64,000 bases of DNA from Isochrysis galbana (lineage: Eukaryota > Haptophyta > Isochrysidales > Isochrysidaceae): NCBI GenBank assembly GCA_018136815.1, contig CM030938.1:4922749-4986748 (forward strand), read 5' to 3'. Shown one piece after another: positions 9,801 through 20,235 of the stretch; position 1 is the first letter of the stretch; every line of letters starts with the position of its first letter. A program made the translations under genes and the position numbers. The notes below the pieces were generated by a model that saw only the letters and a program-made list of their open reading frames with translations, did no database searches and was not told the origin of the DNA.

Positions 9801-12216
9801 TCTGTCCACAGTCCTCCTCAAGACTGCCCACTCTGCTCAGATTTGCCCGCCATTTGTTGCTGCCGTGGCTATACCGAGCGACACGGGGGTTGTCTCGCGC
9901 TACACGTGTCACTTCTCGTGATCCCGCCCTAGTGCCGCCCGCCTTGTCTTACAGGTCGTGCAGCGCATCAACGTTCGGTCGACTGTACTGCGGTCTTTTG
10001 CACACTCGCGTGCCCTCGCCCTCATGCAACCCAGGCTAATCTCGCTTCGGTGTAGGGGTAGAATCTGCCCCCCCCCCCCCCCCCCCCCCCCCGCCCCTCC
10101 TCTGCCAATGCTTGCTGAGCCAAGAGAAGCACCCCACATCCGGAAGTGGTTCCGTTGGGCACAGGTCCCCTTGGCACCTCCCCGTCTGCGCGCAGCCGCA
10201 CACATCGTTGCGCAGGTTGATGCCCTCGTGACGGGCATTCTGCGACGACATTGTGGCCTAAGTCCGTCGGAAACCCCCATTTGTACGGCCGAGATTGGAA
10301 ACACACCGCGTCGTCTCACCGTTCTCAACAGTTGGCTCGCATGCCCATTGTAGGCTACATCTTCTTTGGCTCAACGTTACGCATCATGGAGGACGTTCTT
10401 TCGTCCATCGTGGTTCCACCCCACCTACAAGCAACCATTGCGCCGCCTTCATCCCGCCCCAACTCTAAGGCGACATCTACGCGGGTTCGTCACCACGACA
10501 ACACCGCAACAGCCGCCCCGAGCGACCAGAAGGTATTTTCTCATCTGAGCGTGCCTTCTATCACACTTGCATTCATGACGAAGCTTACATTGCGACATGG
10601 AATTGGTCTCTGACCGTGTCGTCACCGGGCGTGGCTTGCATTTCATCGCCGTCCTCGACGCCCTGAGCATCTCATACCTCCTACGCGCAGATGCCCACAA
10701 AGTTCGTGCTTTTTGACTTGACACCGGTGACGGGGCTTGATGCTACTGCCGCTAGGGCGTGCTTCCTCAATTTAACACGCACGCTGGCACCAATCGGTGA
10801 GTGTGGCCAACACGCCGCTCCTCCCACGCCAGAGCTTATGCTCGCGCGGAAGACGGGTGAAGGTGATGATTTGGAGCACCTTCTTTGATCCTACTCTGCT
10901 ACGTTTCCACATTCGGGCGTCTCGTGCCCCGAGCCTCTCCCCACAGTTTCCGGCTCGCATGCATGACTAGGTATTGAGCTTGTTTTCGGCGGCGTCCCAA
11001 CGGGTGGAAAGATCGAAAGGTTGCTTCGTGGCCACGGAATCATCAACGACGACCCGAGCAAGGTACCCCGCCTCAAGCTACCTGTGCACACATTGAATAG
11101 TGTGTGATCACTCGAGACTTTGTGCACTCGCCTTGACAAGCTCTCCTTGTCACTTATGCACCGATCCACTTCAGATTTCTGCGTGCCACTTTTCCACGTT
11201 GGATGAGGCCCTTGAGTATTGCGAAGAGAAGCTCCTGAGAGAGGCTGTGGGATTCGTTGCCGCAGCAAGCAAGTTTGACCCTTCGTCCACCGCAAATCTC
11301 GCACAAATCGCGGCGTATTCAAGCATGACGGCCCAGAGCTCTCACGTCTTGTCTGGCATCGGTTCAAGGCCAGGCAAGGTTGGGAGACTTGCAAGTCCTT
11401 GCCCGTCAGATGCCATGTTGTCATCATGCGGTTGTAAAACCATTACTGGTGGGAGTACTAGCCAATCTGCGCTGCAAGCTCAAGCGGCGGGTGTCATGGC
11501 CAGCGAAGCAATCCGTTTGACGGGTGGTCTCGGTGGCGGTTTAAGCGACGGGCTCCGAGGCGCAGATATGGAAACTCGCGAGCAGACTCATCATCACGCA
11601 TTCTCCACCGTTGCCGGCGTACGTCATGTGCTTGCGCCGCTTGTAGATTCGCTTCATGCAACGATGCTCGATGGACTCGTGGCGTACTTCGAACAACGCA
11701 CGTATGCAAGCTTTCGCCCCTGATTAATGCATCGCCCCTTCATTCACTCCTCGCGTATGCAAGCCAATTCACGACTTGGCAACGCCCCACCATTCCTTGT
11801 TCAGCTTCTCCCGTGGCGATTTCATCTTCTCAGCTGGTGAAGAAGCCCGCGCAATCTACTTTATCGTCGATGGCGAGGTTGTGCTCTCCGAGCCTCGGCC
11901 GGAGTCTGCTTGCACTGGATATGGCCTAAGCTTGGCCACCCCTTCCCATTTCGCTCCACCCCGGCCATTTGCTGCCTCGGTTAATTGCAATGTTGGTGGC
12001 GCGCCACGGGTGAGATTGGTGCGCTATGCTAATGGCGGCATTTTTGGGGAGCTTGACTTCTTTCTGCACAATCGACGCTCTTTTGATGCGGAGGCGGCGA
12101 GCGACGAGACTTGTCTATTGGAACTTCAACGTGAACAGCTCATTCGGATGCAAGCCGATGCGCCACAATTGGCTGCAGCCCTTGAGCATGCTCTGCTAAA
12201 ATACCTTTGCTTCCAG
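6879..12216 (+). CDS. SulP/SLC26-type anion transporter with STAS and cyclic-nucleotide-binding-like domains
   Basis: Membrane transporter of the SulP/SLC26 family (sulfate or other anions; substrate not predictable). Resolved exons: ~6879-7113, 7219-7374, 7616-7702, 7858-8046, 8195-8314, 8454-8558, 8719-8889, 9026-9158, 9294-9460, 9622-9753, 9955-~10040, 10332-10532, 10691-10796, 10971-11062, 11175-11701, 11805-12216. Introns are GT-AG and phases agree at every junction except around ~10040. Landmarks in order are VQDAGLIFLSSMA, LPLPVVGGYLAYIG, FSSSLDVAAIQ, GGFTGSYIFSTT and FGLPVSIVAFVPKLFFGAVL (membrane domain), a STAS part (FVLFDLTPVTGLDATAA, then FSTLDEALEYCEEKLL), and a cyclic-nucleotide-binding-like fold (FSAGEEARAIYFIVDGEV, then GGIFGELDFF). 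The order matches fungal YGR125W-like proteins. The encoded length is about 970 aa before the unresolved last exon. The N-terminus and 3' end are uncertain. Confidence 0.88.
10068..10092 (+). repeat. Poly-C run of 25 within an intron
   Basis: Uninterrupted C homopolymer inside the SulP gene, between the exons starting 9955 and 10332. The exact length is likely unreliable in any sequencing. Confidence 0.9.
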
Positions 12217-13142
12217 GTAACGAGTGCCCGGCTTAGTACCAGACCGATTGATCCGCCCACGTGTCCACAAACAACTTGCCACTGCTTTGATCGTCAAACA
12301 CGGCAGCTCACTCGTAGCCGTCACGTTTACTCGACCTGCTATTGCACGGCAGCTCGGAGAACTACACGAGCAGTGGAACGGAAGACGCTCACTGGAGTTC
12401 TCGTCCACGGCGAGCGCTTTGGGGCAGCTGTCATCCTGCAGTGCATCTTGCTCTCAAGACCTTTGGGCTGCCCATTGGTGATCCCATGTGGTTCGCAACT
12501 CAGCTTGTTGCTCGAGATCCCTCCAACAGCCAACTACTCCGCTCACTCATTGTGTGTAGGTAAATAACAAGCTTGGCCTCTCGGACGGCGTTGCCGACGC
12601 GAGTGCGGATTGAATTTTGGTGACGAGTACCTCCGTGGGGGAGCATCTTCTACATCGTGAGCCCGTGCTAGGTCGATCTATGAGACAGCACGACATCCAA
12701 CGTGGAGGTTGCAGCAGATTCGCTACCGAGGTCTTGCTATGCTGCCATGCGGCATACGACAATGTGCAACTTCCGACCACGTTGCACTGGCGGCACACCA
12801 TTTCCTTATGCATTATTTTGATGGGCGCTTTGTAAAATGACGTGCCTTCGTTTGGAAAGCGATGCCGTCGTCAACCGGCTACGATCCGCCACTATTGACA
12901 GAGTTTGCTAGAGCATACCGTTTTCAGGGGCTATGGGTACAAGACCCCTCCAGTGCCACAATGACAGGTGCTATACTTTCCACCGGGGGCACCCGCGACG
13001 CCTCGTCTCAGCGATCACTAAAGGCGAGAAAGCAGATACAATCCTAGTCTTCTATTTTCAGTAATAACTCCTCTTAGAGCTTTCCTTTTCAAAACAATCC
13101 ACCGATGCGACCGCGGTGGCGGTGGCGCATCCCCTCGCACGG
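12217..13142 (+). other. 3' part of the SulP locus, not resolved
   Basis: The last clear SulP exon ends at a donor (CAG|GTAACG). One or more terminal exons should follow. A candidate reads LGELHEQWNGRRSLEF from an acceptor near 12357 to a stop at about 12479, but nothing confirms it. The remainder holds no recognisable gene. Confidence 0.4.
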
Positions 13143-13283
13143 ATGCAGACCTCTCTCCGCAACCCGCTGGACGACTTGGACATCATGCACGGAATAGCCA
13201 CCCAAGCGGCAGCGCGGGAGCCCCTGTATGCGAGTGAGCTTTCGCCTGCGCTTGGTTGGCAGGGTACTCGCTATAGACAATAG
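13143..13283 (+). CDS. Possible terminal exon or small protein, 46 aa
   Basis: An ATG at 13143 opens 46 codons to TAG, and the frame is open upstream to about 13099. The peptide (MQTSLRNPLDDLDIMHGIAT then AAREPLYASELSPALGWQG) has balanced composition, unlike the surrounding shadow frames. It could be the C-terminal exon of the SulP gene or of another gene, since a candidate acceptor (TATTTTCAG) lies upstream. I do not recognise the family. Confidence 0.3.
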   Translation: MQTSLRNPLDDLDIMHGIATQAAAREPLYASELSPALGWQGTRYRQ

Positions 13284-14504
13284 AGGGAGTAGAAGGAAGA
13301 AGAGGGGTGCAATATGCTAGTAGGAGAGAGGTGGGGACGGGAATAATCGACTTTTCATTTAATGGATTTTGGCACGCGTTAGAACGTTGGAACCAATTGC
13401 TAATGCCCCAAGGCTTTCCTCGAAAATGAAAATAGGCTCTATTCATGGTGAATAGAGGGTGAATAGAGCATTTGCCAAGTACCAAGTATTCACGAGTTGT
13501 GATAGTGATGCGCTAAATATTATTACCCTATTCATAAATAATTGTCATGACATCAAAACTCACACTCATGAATACTTGATACTTGAAAGATATTTATTAT
13601 TTCACTATTCACGACATTCACATAGGTGGCTTGCCTTCATTTGGTCTCCTTTCCCTCCGGTTTCTTCCTCCTCCCCCAAGGCCGTGATAACCAATCAGTC
13701 ATCAGATCTGCAGGTACCATAAACATACAGAGGTTAGAATGAGCATCCACGATGCTTGAGATGGATGTATCCATGATAGATATGCATCTATGATGCACAC
13801 ATCATGGATGTATCCATGATATCGGTTAGAAAGTTCTGTCCTTAAACTAAGGACTAAGGACGGTGTCCTTAAAAATCCATGAAATCTAAGGACTCTGGCC
13901 TTCAATGCCTTTGATGTGGCTTAGAGTGAGCTTTTGAGACATCCCACCCCCTGAAGCAAATCATCATTACCTCCCATTCAACCTAAGCTCTCCCCATGAT
14001 CAACTCTGCAGAGCTTGTCTTCGTTCACTTTTGCTGCCACATTCAGCATGCGGTGCTGGACTCGGACGATTCGCTCACGCGGGAGGAGTTTTTTTTTAGC
14101 CCTTTTGAGCCGTAGGTTGACAAATTGGGCCGTTGGATAGCAAAATCACGCTTCGTCGTCACTTAAGGTCTCAAAGAGGGCAATCAAAGCAACATTTCAT
14201 CTCCTGGGAACCATGGGTGGAAGAGCTTTCCAATGGGGTTATCCGCCACCTCTTTCATTTCAAGGACAAACTGTGATTTGACCCGACGCCCCGTGAAGTA
14301 TGTCACAAAACTTGGTATTGCTGAGGGAATGGTGCCTTAGTGCCCTGGGAACATTAAAAGAGGATATACATGAGGTAACCAACAAGCCAAGGTTTAGGCA
14401 AAACAAGCACTTTGTGCTCGCGCTCTCACCTAGCGAAGTTTGTCCTTGCTTTAAGGACTCGTCCTTAAAAGCGAGGTACCTTTATCCGATATACATCTGT
14501 CTGG
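13284..14504. other. AT-richer intergenic DNA with inverted repeats
   Basis: No gene is supported. The composition is clearly AT-richer than the neighbours. It contains the fold-back sequence at 13449-13625, repeated GGATGTATCCATGAT motifs at about 13758-13830, and two clusters of GTCCTTAA/TTAAGGAC hairpins (about 13838-13880 and 14437-14475) that could be ends of an old element. Confidence 0.5.
13449..13625. repeat. AT-rich fold-back (inverted) repeat
   Basis: Arm 13476-13497 (CAAGTACCAAGTATTCACGA...) is complementary to arm 13564-13585 at 20 of 22 positions. Outer sequences on both sides (GTGAATAGAG... / ...CACTATTCACGAC) extend the pairing with gaps. This is consistent with a small fold-back element or a decayed MITE. 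Confidence 0.6.
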
Positions 14505-15040
14505 CTGCTTCTTCGTGAGTACCAACGCCACGACGATGGCGGCGACTACGGTGGCGACGACCACCGCGAGGGCAATCAAAAGTCGTTTCGACACCTCTAT
14601 AGATGCGCGGAGACGTGCCCTTGAATGCCGCGGCTAGGCGCCTTCGACGAAGCCTGGGTGAGGAAGCTCGTTCGCTTTGTCGTCGAGTGTTTGGTATTTG
14701 TGTATTTGATGCTGATCGCCGGGGTGTTGACTCCGATCATCTAAAAGCCGGTGACGTTCTTGAAGGTGGCACGACATTGGTTCGCACAATCCGCCGTCAC
14801 CAGGATTTCCCATGGTCCAGCAGCGCTCTTTGTTTGAGATGTAGTCCGGCTCCAGGTCTACGCCCTCCAGGCGGATCGCGCTGAATGCCGCCTCGTCCTT
14901 GACTTTGATGTCCCGGTTTTCCGGAGAGAAGGTGATGATGATGTGCGACGAGATGTCGAAATCGAGTGGTTCCAGGCATCGTTCGAGCTCTTGATTGAGA
15001 TTGGTTCATCTGGCGCGTTCGAGCTCTTGATTGAGATTGG
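14505..15040 (-). pseudogene. Damaged minus-strand gene with a membrane anchor, next to a LINE insertion
   Basis: Read on the minus strand, 15008-14801 encodes a coherent peptide (ELERCLEPLDFDISSHIIIT, then DEAAFSAIRLEGVDLEPDYI, ERCWTMGNPG) of balanced composition ending at a possible donor, CTG|GTGACGG. Further down, other frames read TADCANQCRATFKNVTGF and then, at about 14512-14570, a strongly hydrophobic segment (KRLLIALAVVVATVVAAIVV) followed by LTKKQ, which looks like a transmembrane helix with a basic stop-transfer. Linking these pieces needs frame changes or introns I cannot resolve. Upstream, a 36-bp tandem duplication (about 14977-15048) introduces an in-frame TGA, and the LINE-related element starts at 15059. 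I therefore call it disrupted. Family unknown. Confidence 0.4.
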
Positions 15041-15058
15041 TTCATCCGGCGGTTTGAT
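15041..15058. repeat. Target-site duplication, left, 18 bp
   Basis: TTCATCCGGCGGTTTGAT is repeated exactly at 16197-16214, flanking the LINE-related element. Confidence 0.9.
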
Positions 15059-15164
15059 TTAATTTTTAACAAATTTTTATGGGTCGCGGCGCGGCAAAGG
15101 AACGGGACTAGCGCGCACACAAGACAGGACTCCCTGCCGCGGTGAGCGTAAGCACCCTTCCCCC

Positions 15165-16169
15165 TTATGCCACCCAGCTCTTCACTAGCTTACTACCTGC
15201 GCTAGCCGGAGCACCCCTCCCTCCACACTCAAGCAGCCCCCCACGCCAGGATCCTGTTTTGGTCTCGCAGGCAAGGGGGCCTAATGGGAGGGTGAGGAGC
15301 GACTCCTCAAAGAGGAGCTTTGGGGAAGGAGATGTTTGAGTGGGGGCGCTATACCCTTGCGCTAGGCATGGGCAGCGACGCCGCCTCAAAACATGTCCTC
15401 CCTCTGGTCTTGAGTCGAAATTTTTGGTGTTTGAATCCGAGGGCGAGGGGGTTTGTGCTTCTTGGGTTGGTTGTAGTGGGATGAGGGAGTGGGAGATGGA
15501 GTGAAGTGTTGAAAGAGGGCCCAAGGCAGGGCACTGAGTTGTAGGTACTTGTGGCCCACAAGCGTGGGGTGAAAACGAAAAGTGTATCAACATGTGTCTT
15601 GAATTGAAATTTTTGGTGCTTTGAACAGAGGGCGGGGGGGTTCGTGCCGTTTGGGTTGGTTGAAGTGTGAAGGGGGAGTGGGAGAGGGAGTCTAGTGTTG
15701 AGAGAGGGCCCAAGGCAGGGCACTGAGTGATTGGTACTAGTGGCCCACAAGAGTGGGGTGAAGACGAGAATTGTGTCAACAAGTTGGAAAACAGAGGCAT
15801 GGGGTGCTCTCCGTATGGGGTTGATGGTTGTGAAGTGCCCTCCCATGTTGGGTGCACTGATGGTAGAGGTTTCCACCATGGGGAGGGCAGCTCAGCTGCC
15901 CTCCCACATGAGGTGCTCTTGGGGTGGGAGGGTTTCCCACTGTTGGAGGGGGTCTCCAAGACCCCCTGCATGATGCGCAGAGCCATGGTGGCAACCTGTT
16001 CGGTGCCAGTGCTCGCCACCCCGCGCGCTTGCGCGGGTGTGGTTTGGATGGGTTGGATGGGCTCTGAGAGGGCTTTCTGACGAGCCGCCTCGGGCGGCGT
16101 GGGGCGTCCCAGGTGGGGCGCGGTGGCGAGGGTCGCCTGGGGCTCGGGAGCGGTCGCGGCACGCTCCAT
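15165..16169 (-). CDS. Pro/Ser/Thr-rich 334-aa frame of the LINE-related element
   Basis: The frame opens at the element's own 5' end (MERAATAPEPQATLATAP) and runs for most of its length. The start is shared with the frames at 4125 and in the element ending at 26364, so it represents the N-terminus of a LINE ORF1. The rest is low-complexity Pro/Ser/Thr with two ~62-residue repeats that follow the DNA tandem repeat. No RNA-binding or enzymatic motif is visible. It may not be translated. Confidence 0.4.
   Translation of the reverse strand: MERAATAPEPQATLATAPHLGRPTPPEAARQKALSEPIQPIQTTPAQARGVASTGTEQVATMALRIMQGVLETPSNSGKPSHPKSTSCGRAAELPSPWWKPLPSVHPTWEGTSQPSTPYGEHPMPLFSNLLTQFSSSPHSCGPLVPITQCPALGPLSTLDSLSHSPFTLQPTQTARTPPPSVQSTKNFNSRHMLIHFSFSPHACGPQVPTTQCPALGPLSTLHSISHSLIPLQPTQEAQTPSPSDSNTKNFDSRPEGGHVLRRRRCPCLAQGYSAPTQTSPSPKLLFEESLLTLPLGPLACETKTGSWRGGLLECGGRGAPASAGSKLVKSWVA
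15409..15782. repeat. Two-copy tandem repeat, ~187-bp unit
   Basis: The units at about 15409-15592 and 15597-15782 share TTGGTG.TTTGAA, GAGGGCCCAAGGCAGGGCAC and GTGGCCCACAAG.GTGGGGTG, with scattered substitutions. The repeat is internal to the LINE-related element and absent from its sister at 25281. Confidence 0.8.
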
Positions 16170-16196
16170 AGTTCAAACTATAACAATAGTTTTTGA

Positions 16197-16214
16197 TTCA
16201 TCCGGCGGTTTGAT
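16197..16214. repeat. Target-site duplication, right, 18 bp
   Basis: Exact copy of 15041-15058. Confidence 0.9.
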
Positions 16215-19200
16215 GAGAGGGAGTTGGTGGGTGAGTGGAGGGTGTGGGGAGTGCCAGGGGCCAGAGGTTTGGGTTTGGAGGGATCCTTAGCTTCTTTGGG
16301 CTCGGCCCCATGTTGTTAGCCCGGCCCCGTGGTCGGTGTGAGAGCTGGAGAGGCGAGTGGTCTTGTTCTTGTTGTTGGTCGCAAGCGTGTTGATTGCGTT
16401 TCTTGGTAGTGCTTGGCTAGGCCATTTAATGAGGATCCATAGCTCCGTGACTTTTCTGACCGCCGCTGTCGGCGGGGCATTCATGGACTGGGGTGTGGGC
16501 TGCGAAGCGAGTCCGCCTTCCAGCTTGAAATGGCTCATCTCATCCCTGGTGCACAGAAATATTTTTAATGATAATTTCGATCTAGATGCTAGATTTTTTT
16601 AACTCTATACATCGGTAGTGAATCACTACCTACGGTGAGCAACCAGCAAGGGCAAATGCACGCAGAATAAGCAATGATACGGTCTTGATCGTGATCGATT
16701 ATTCTGGGGGATTGAGCCCTCGTAGAGGCGCAAAACATAGAGCAAAGCAAGTGAACGCGCGAGTGAACAATGGCTGTTTGGCTAGCGCGGGGTTAGGGCG
16801 GGGCGGGGGGGGGGGGGGGGGGGGGGGAGGACACAGTACACTCGTGCACACGCAACGTTACACCGTCAACACAATTGAGAACCCGGACGAGGCCGAAGCC
16901 GGCCAAAAATCTCTGGACGACGGGTCGAGACTACGTAGAAGCTCTAGCTGCCGTACGCGCCACATCGTTTGCGGCGCCACCCAACCCATGTCGAAGACAG
17001 ACATGAGGTCGGTAACCAACGGCCCGTCTAGCAGCTAGACCGGCAATAGTAGCAGAAGAGGAAATCACGGCCGAGGTACACATGGTCAAGCACAGTGCGC
17101 GCGCGCTCATCAGAGAATGTGCCGGGCTTGCTAGCGGAGCCGTAGGGGTAGTAGAACGCACACTGTATGAGGGTTCGCACATTGCATCGCCTCGATTTCG
17201 AATAACCATGCGCCGCGTTTCGACAAAGGATGAGTCCGAGGCATAATCTCATAGGCTGGTGGTGATAGTGAATGGTCACGCTAGTAGCGCCATCAAGTCG
17301 GTGGGAGACCATGTGACACATGATGATGGAGGAGGGTTGATGTAAGTCTAAACAAAGGTGTACGCGAAGACCGAGATGACGATGCGAGATAACAATTACG
17401 ATACCTTGAAAGTACGCGTGTCGACAGTGGATGGGAGCCGTTAAGATCGAGGATACGCGAGACCCGAAAGGGGCGGATCGAGATGACTAGCTATGCTGGA
17501 AGAAGTAACAGCTGAGAAGCAAGAGCGCATAAGACCGACAGCGCTCGGCCACGTGCACGTTGAGCCTGAGCTTAAGCGCAGTACAGCATGCGTTCAGACT
17601 GGAGAGTAAAGTTCGTACGCCCCAAGACTCGCAATAGAAGGAGAGGCAAGGTAGGCGAATCCCATACGGCGGAGTCCCTAGGCGATACCGGAAAAGCTCG
17701 CAAAAAAGGCTGTCGGGGCCATTTGTCGAGTTCAGCGGCGAAGGCCAGAGCAGCATTGGCGATGGATGGCACACAGAGAGAATATCGACGCAATTACGAA
17801 GAGTGGTGTCACGCATGGTGCCCAATGTGAGCATGGTCCCTAGCACCCAGGCGGGAATCCATGCGGTGGGGGCCAGGTGTTGCCTGCCGAGGACTGCCAA
17901 GCCCTATGGGCCACCTGCGGTTGTGGTAGGGCCCCACACGCCGCTGGACACTGTGAGACGGATGCAGGAAGCATCGGGTTCGGACCACAGAGCGCTCCAT
18001 GACCGCCGTAGTGTGACGCGCATGGGAACGGAGCAGCGATCCCAGTCGTAGGTGTGAAGGATGCGGAGTACAAGGTGGGAGTCGGACGGTGAAGTGTTGG
18101 CTCAAAATGTCGCAAACGCTCCGACGGCCCACTACCCGCAGAATCGCATCGCACGCTCTCGGGCTCCTGTGCCAGAGGGACAGGGAAACGTCCGAACGTC
18201 AGGAAGTGAAGCTGACATATACCCGTGTTCGACCACTGAGGACTGAGGCACGATGTTGCGCCTCTGTGCCGTTCCGATGAAACCGATCCGCCAAATGAGC
18301 GAGGTGCGCCTCACGCAGGTTCGTGAGTAAGGCTTCCACCTCTACAGGAATTAAGCACACCCCGATGTGCACATTTTGAGCACAGCGCGCCCAGTTCCCC
18401 GCCGAAAGCTGTGCGCCCTGGTCAACACTTGTAGGCCCCGGCCAATGAGGGTGGGCCCTTGCCAATGCGTATCAGCCCCGGCCAACGTGCACTCGCTTCC
18501 ACATGTTGGCGTATCAGGGCGATCCCACAATGCTCGACGGCATGACTTTGATATACGTAAGGGCCTCACCTGCTTCGCGACCAACCTCGCGAGCTTGAAA
18601 CCGTTCATGGCGGCGGCATGATCCTTCCGAGCACGCGCGAACCCTGCAGCTAGAGTTTCAACTGGACAGTAGCACATAAGCTTCGACCGACGGTACAGGT
18701 TGGGTTCGGACGCCTGCCGGCAAGATGTGGGGAGCCCGACGTCAAAGTACACTGTGATTGGAGCCGGGGAATATCTTCACTTGTAGTACGCTGCCATTGC
18801 AGGTGAGACAGCGTGTAGGATGGGTACAGTGCAGGATGCTCCTGGCCAGCTAGGCCATGCATGCGGAACTCCAGATTGGGGAGCGAGAGAGCGAGCGGCA
18901 CATCATCTCCGTGTGGGAGCGGTATTTGGGCATGCCTTGGCGTGGGCAAGCGAGGGCGGGGAATGTGTCTGCGCTCTGCGTAACACGGGCCCCACCCGTA
19001 TGATAGGCTGGCGGCTCTGTTGTAGAGCAGCTACGCCATGAGAGCTCCCGTGGCCTCCCACAAACATGTGCCCATCAACTTGTTGTGGCTGCCAGCTCGC
19101 AGTTGGCGCTTGAGGGCATATTCGAGGCGTTGCTGTATCCCCGATACCGTCTCGCGCAGGCCATGACTCACATGGCACTTGCAGTTCGCCGATCGGATGC

Positions 19201-20235
19201 ATGTCGCCTGCTCCTTGGCGTTGCAGAAGCCGGGTCCGACACCAAGAGGACGCCGACACCCCTCAGCGTGAGGTGGCAGCCGGCGCTTGCGCTCATACTC
19301 CGCCCCGTCGATGACGACGCTCTCCTTGAGGACGCCTCCGAGCTCATCGGCGTAGTGACTGCGGCAGGGAAGGAGCGGCCGAATGTGCGGCCAGAGCGAC
19401 AATGGGGTGTAGGATCCTTGGGCGTGGGATGCAAGGGAGAGGATGGCAATGTCGGAGCAATAGCGTTGCACCTGGATTCGACCTCCAGGTTTGGAGTGTT
19501 GGCGTGCGACAGACCACCTTTGGCGCAATACGCAGTGTCACCATCGTTTCCACCTGACAGGCCCACGTGAGCACGGCGCGAGTTGGTTCGCGAAAGAATG
19601 CCAGGATGCTGTCTAGGTTCCACATGCTTGTTTGCGAGGAGTTGTAGGTGTGCTGGTGGCCCGGAGCAAGGAGACGCAGGGTGCGCGAACGCACCGATAA
19701 AAAACTTGAAAGGCTTCCCAATTTCCGGATCGGTACAGACGTGGCAGGCTGGTGCATGGAGGTGATGCGTGAGAAAGCTCTTGCACGCAGATCGATGCGT
19801 TGAACAGGCGTGATCTGCTACGCGTTGCTCCGTCCCACGGCAGACCTAGGAGTGGGCGGGTGGTCACACTCCATGAGGACGCAGAGGGGCGTGATCCCTT
19901 GTCATCGGAGCAGTACGTCAGCAAGCTGGGTGCCGAGCGAATGCTTCTGCACAAAATGAGGTGGCGAGGCAAGGCATGCCGAACAGGCATGAACGATGCA
20001 ATGGAGCATGCTGTCGTCAAGATGCAAGACCACGATGGCACCTATCGCGTCAAACCACGTGAGGCTGACAGAAGCGTGCAGGGACTCGCAGGAATGCGAG
20101 CACCAAGGTGCGCCTGCCATGAATGCATGAATGGGTGCGCGCGCAAGAAGAAGAAGAAGCTCGCTACACTGCCCCCCTCCCCCCATCCCCATCCCGCGGT
20201 TCGAGGGAAGGGTTGGCGGCATTCAGGAGCTGACG
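16215..20235. other. 4-kb stretch without a supported gene
   Basis: I see no coding region I can defend. A short hydrophobic frame lies at 16357-16602 (+), a poly-G run at about 16805-16827, a 17-base palindrome GGTAGTGAATCACTACC near 16614, and a degenerate repeat of GGCCCCGGCCAATGAGG at about 18434-18485. On the minus strand 19031-19528 is open for 165 codons, but its partner frame on the other strand is equally open and neither shows family motifs. Diverged exons or decayed elements may be hidden here. Confidence 0.35.

Larger units (their letters stand above)
15059..16196 (-). mobile_element. LINE-related non-autonomous retroelement, copy 1
   Basis: This is a 1138-bp insertion bounded by exact 18-bp direct repeats. 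On the minus strand the 5' end reads AAAACTATTGTTATAGTTTG followed by the ATG of a 334-codon frame. The 3' end is AT-rich (...ATAAAAATTTGTTAAAAATT). Variable-position long target duplications and an AT-rich tail are typical of target-primed reverse transcription (LINE/SINE). The 5' ~40 bp and the 3' ~355 bp (15060-15415) match the element at 25281-26364, while the middle does not. No reverse transcriptase is encoded, so it must have been mobilised in trans. Confidence 0.85.

Noticed and set aside
16357-16602. Hydrophobic 81-codon frame (VLFLLLVASVLIAFLGSAWL)
   Set aside because: Lacks an ATG start (begins GTG) and a supported splice context; might be a membrane segment of an unresolved exon but not strong enough to call.
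18429-18490. Degenerate GGCCCCGGCCAATG repeat
   Set aside because: Only three weak copies; no clear unit length or boundary.
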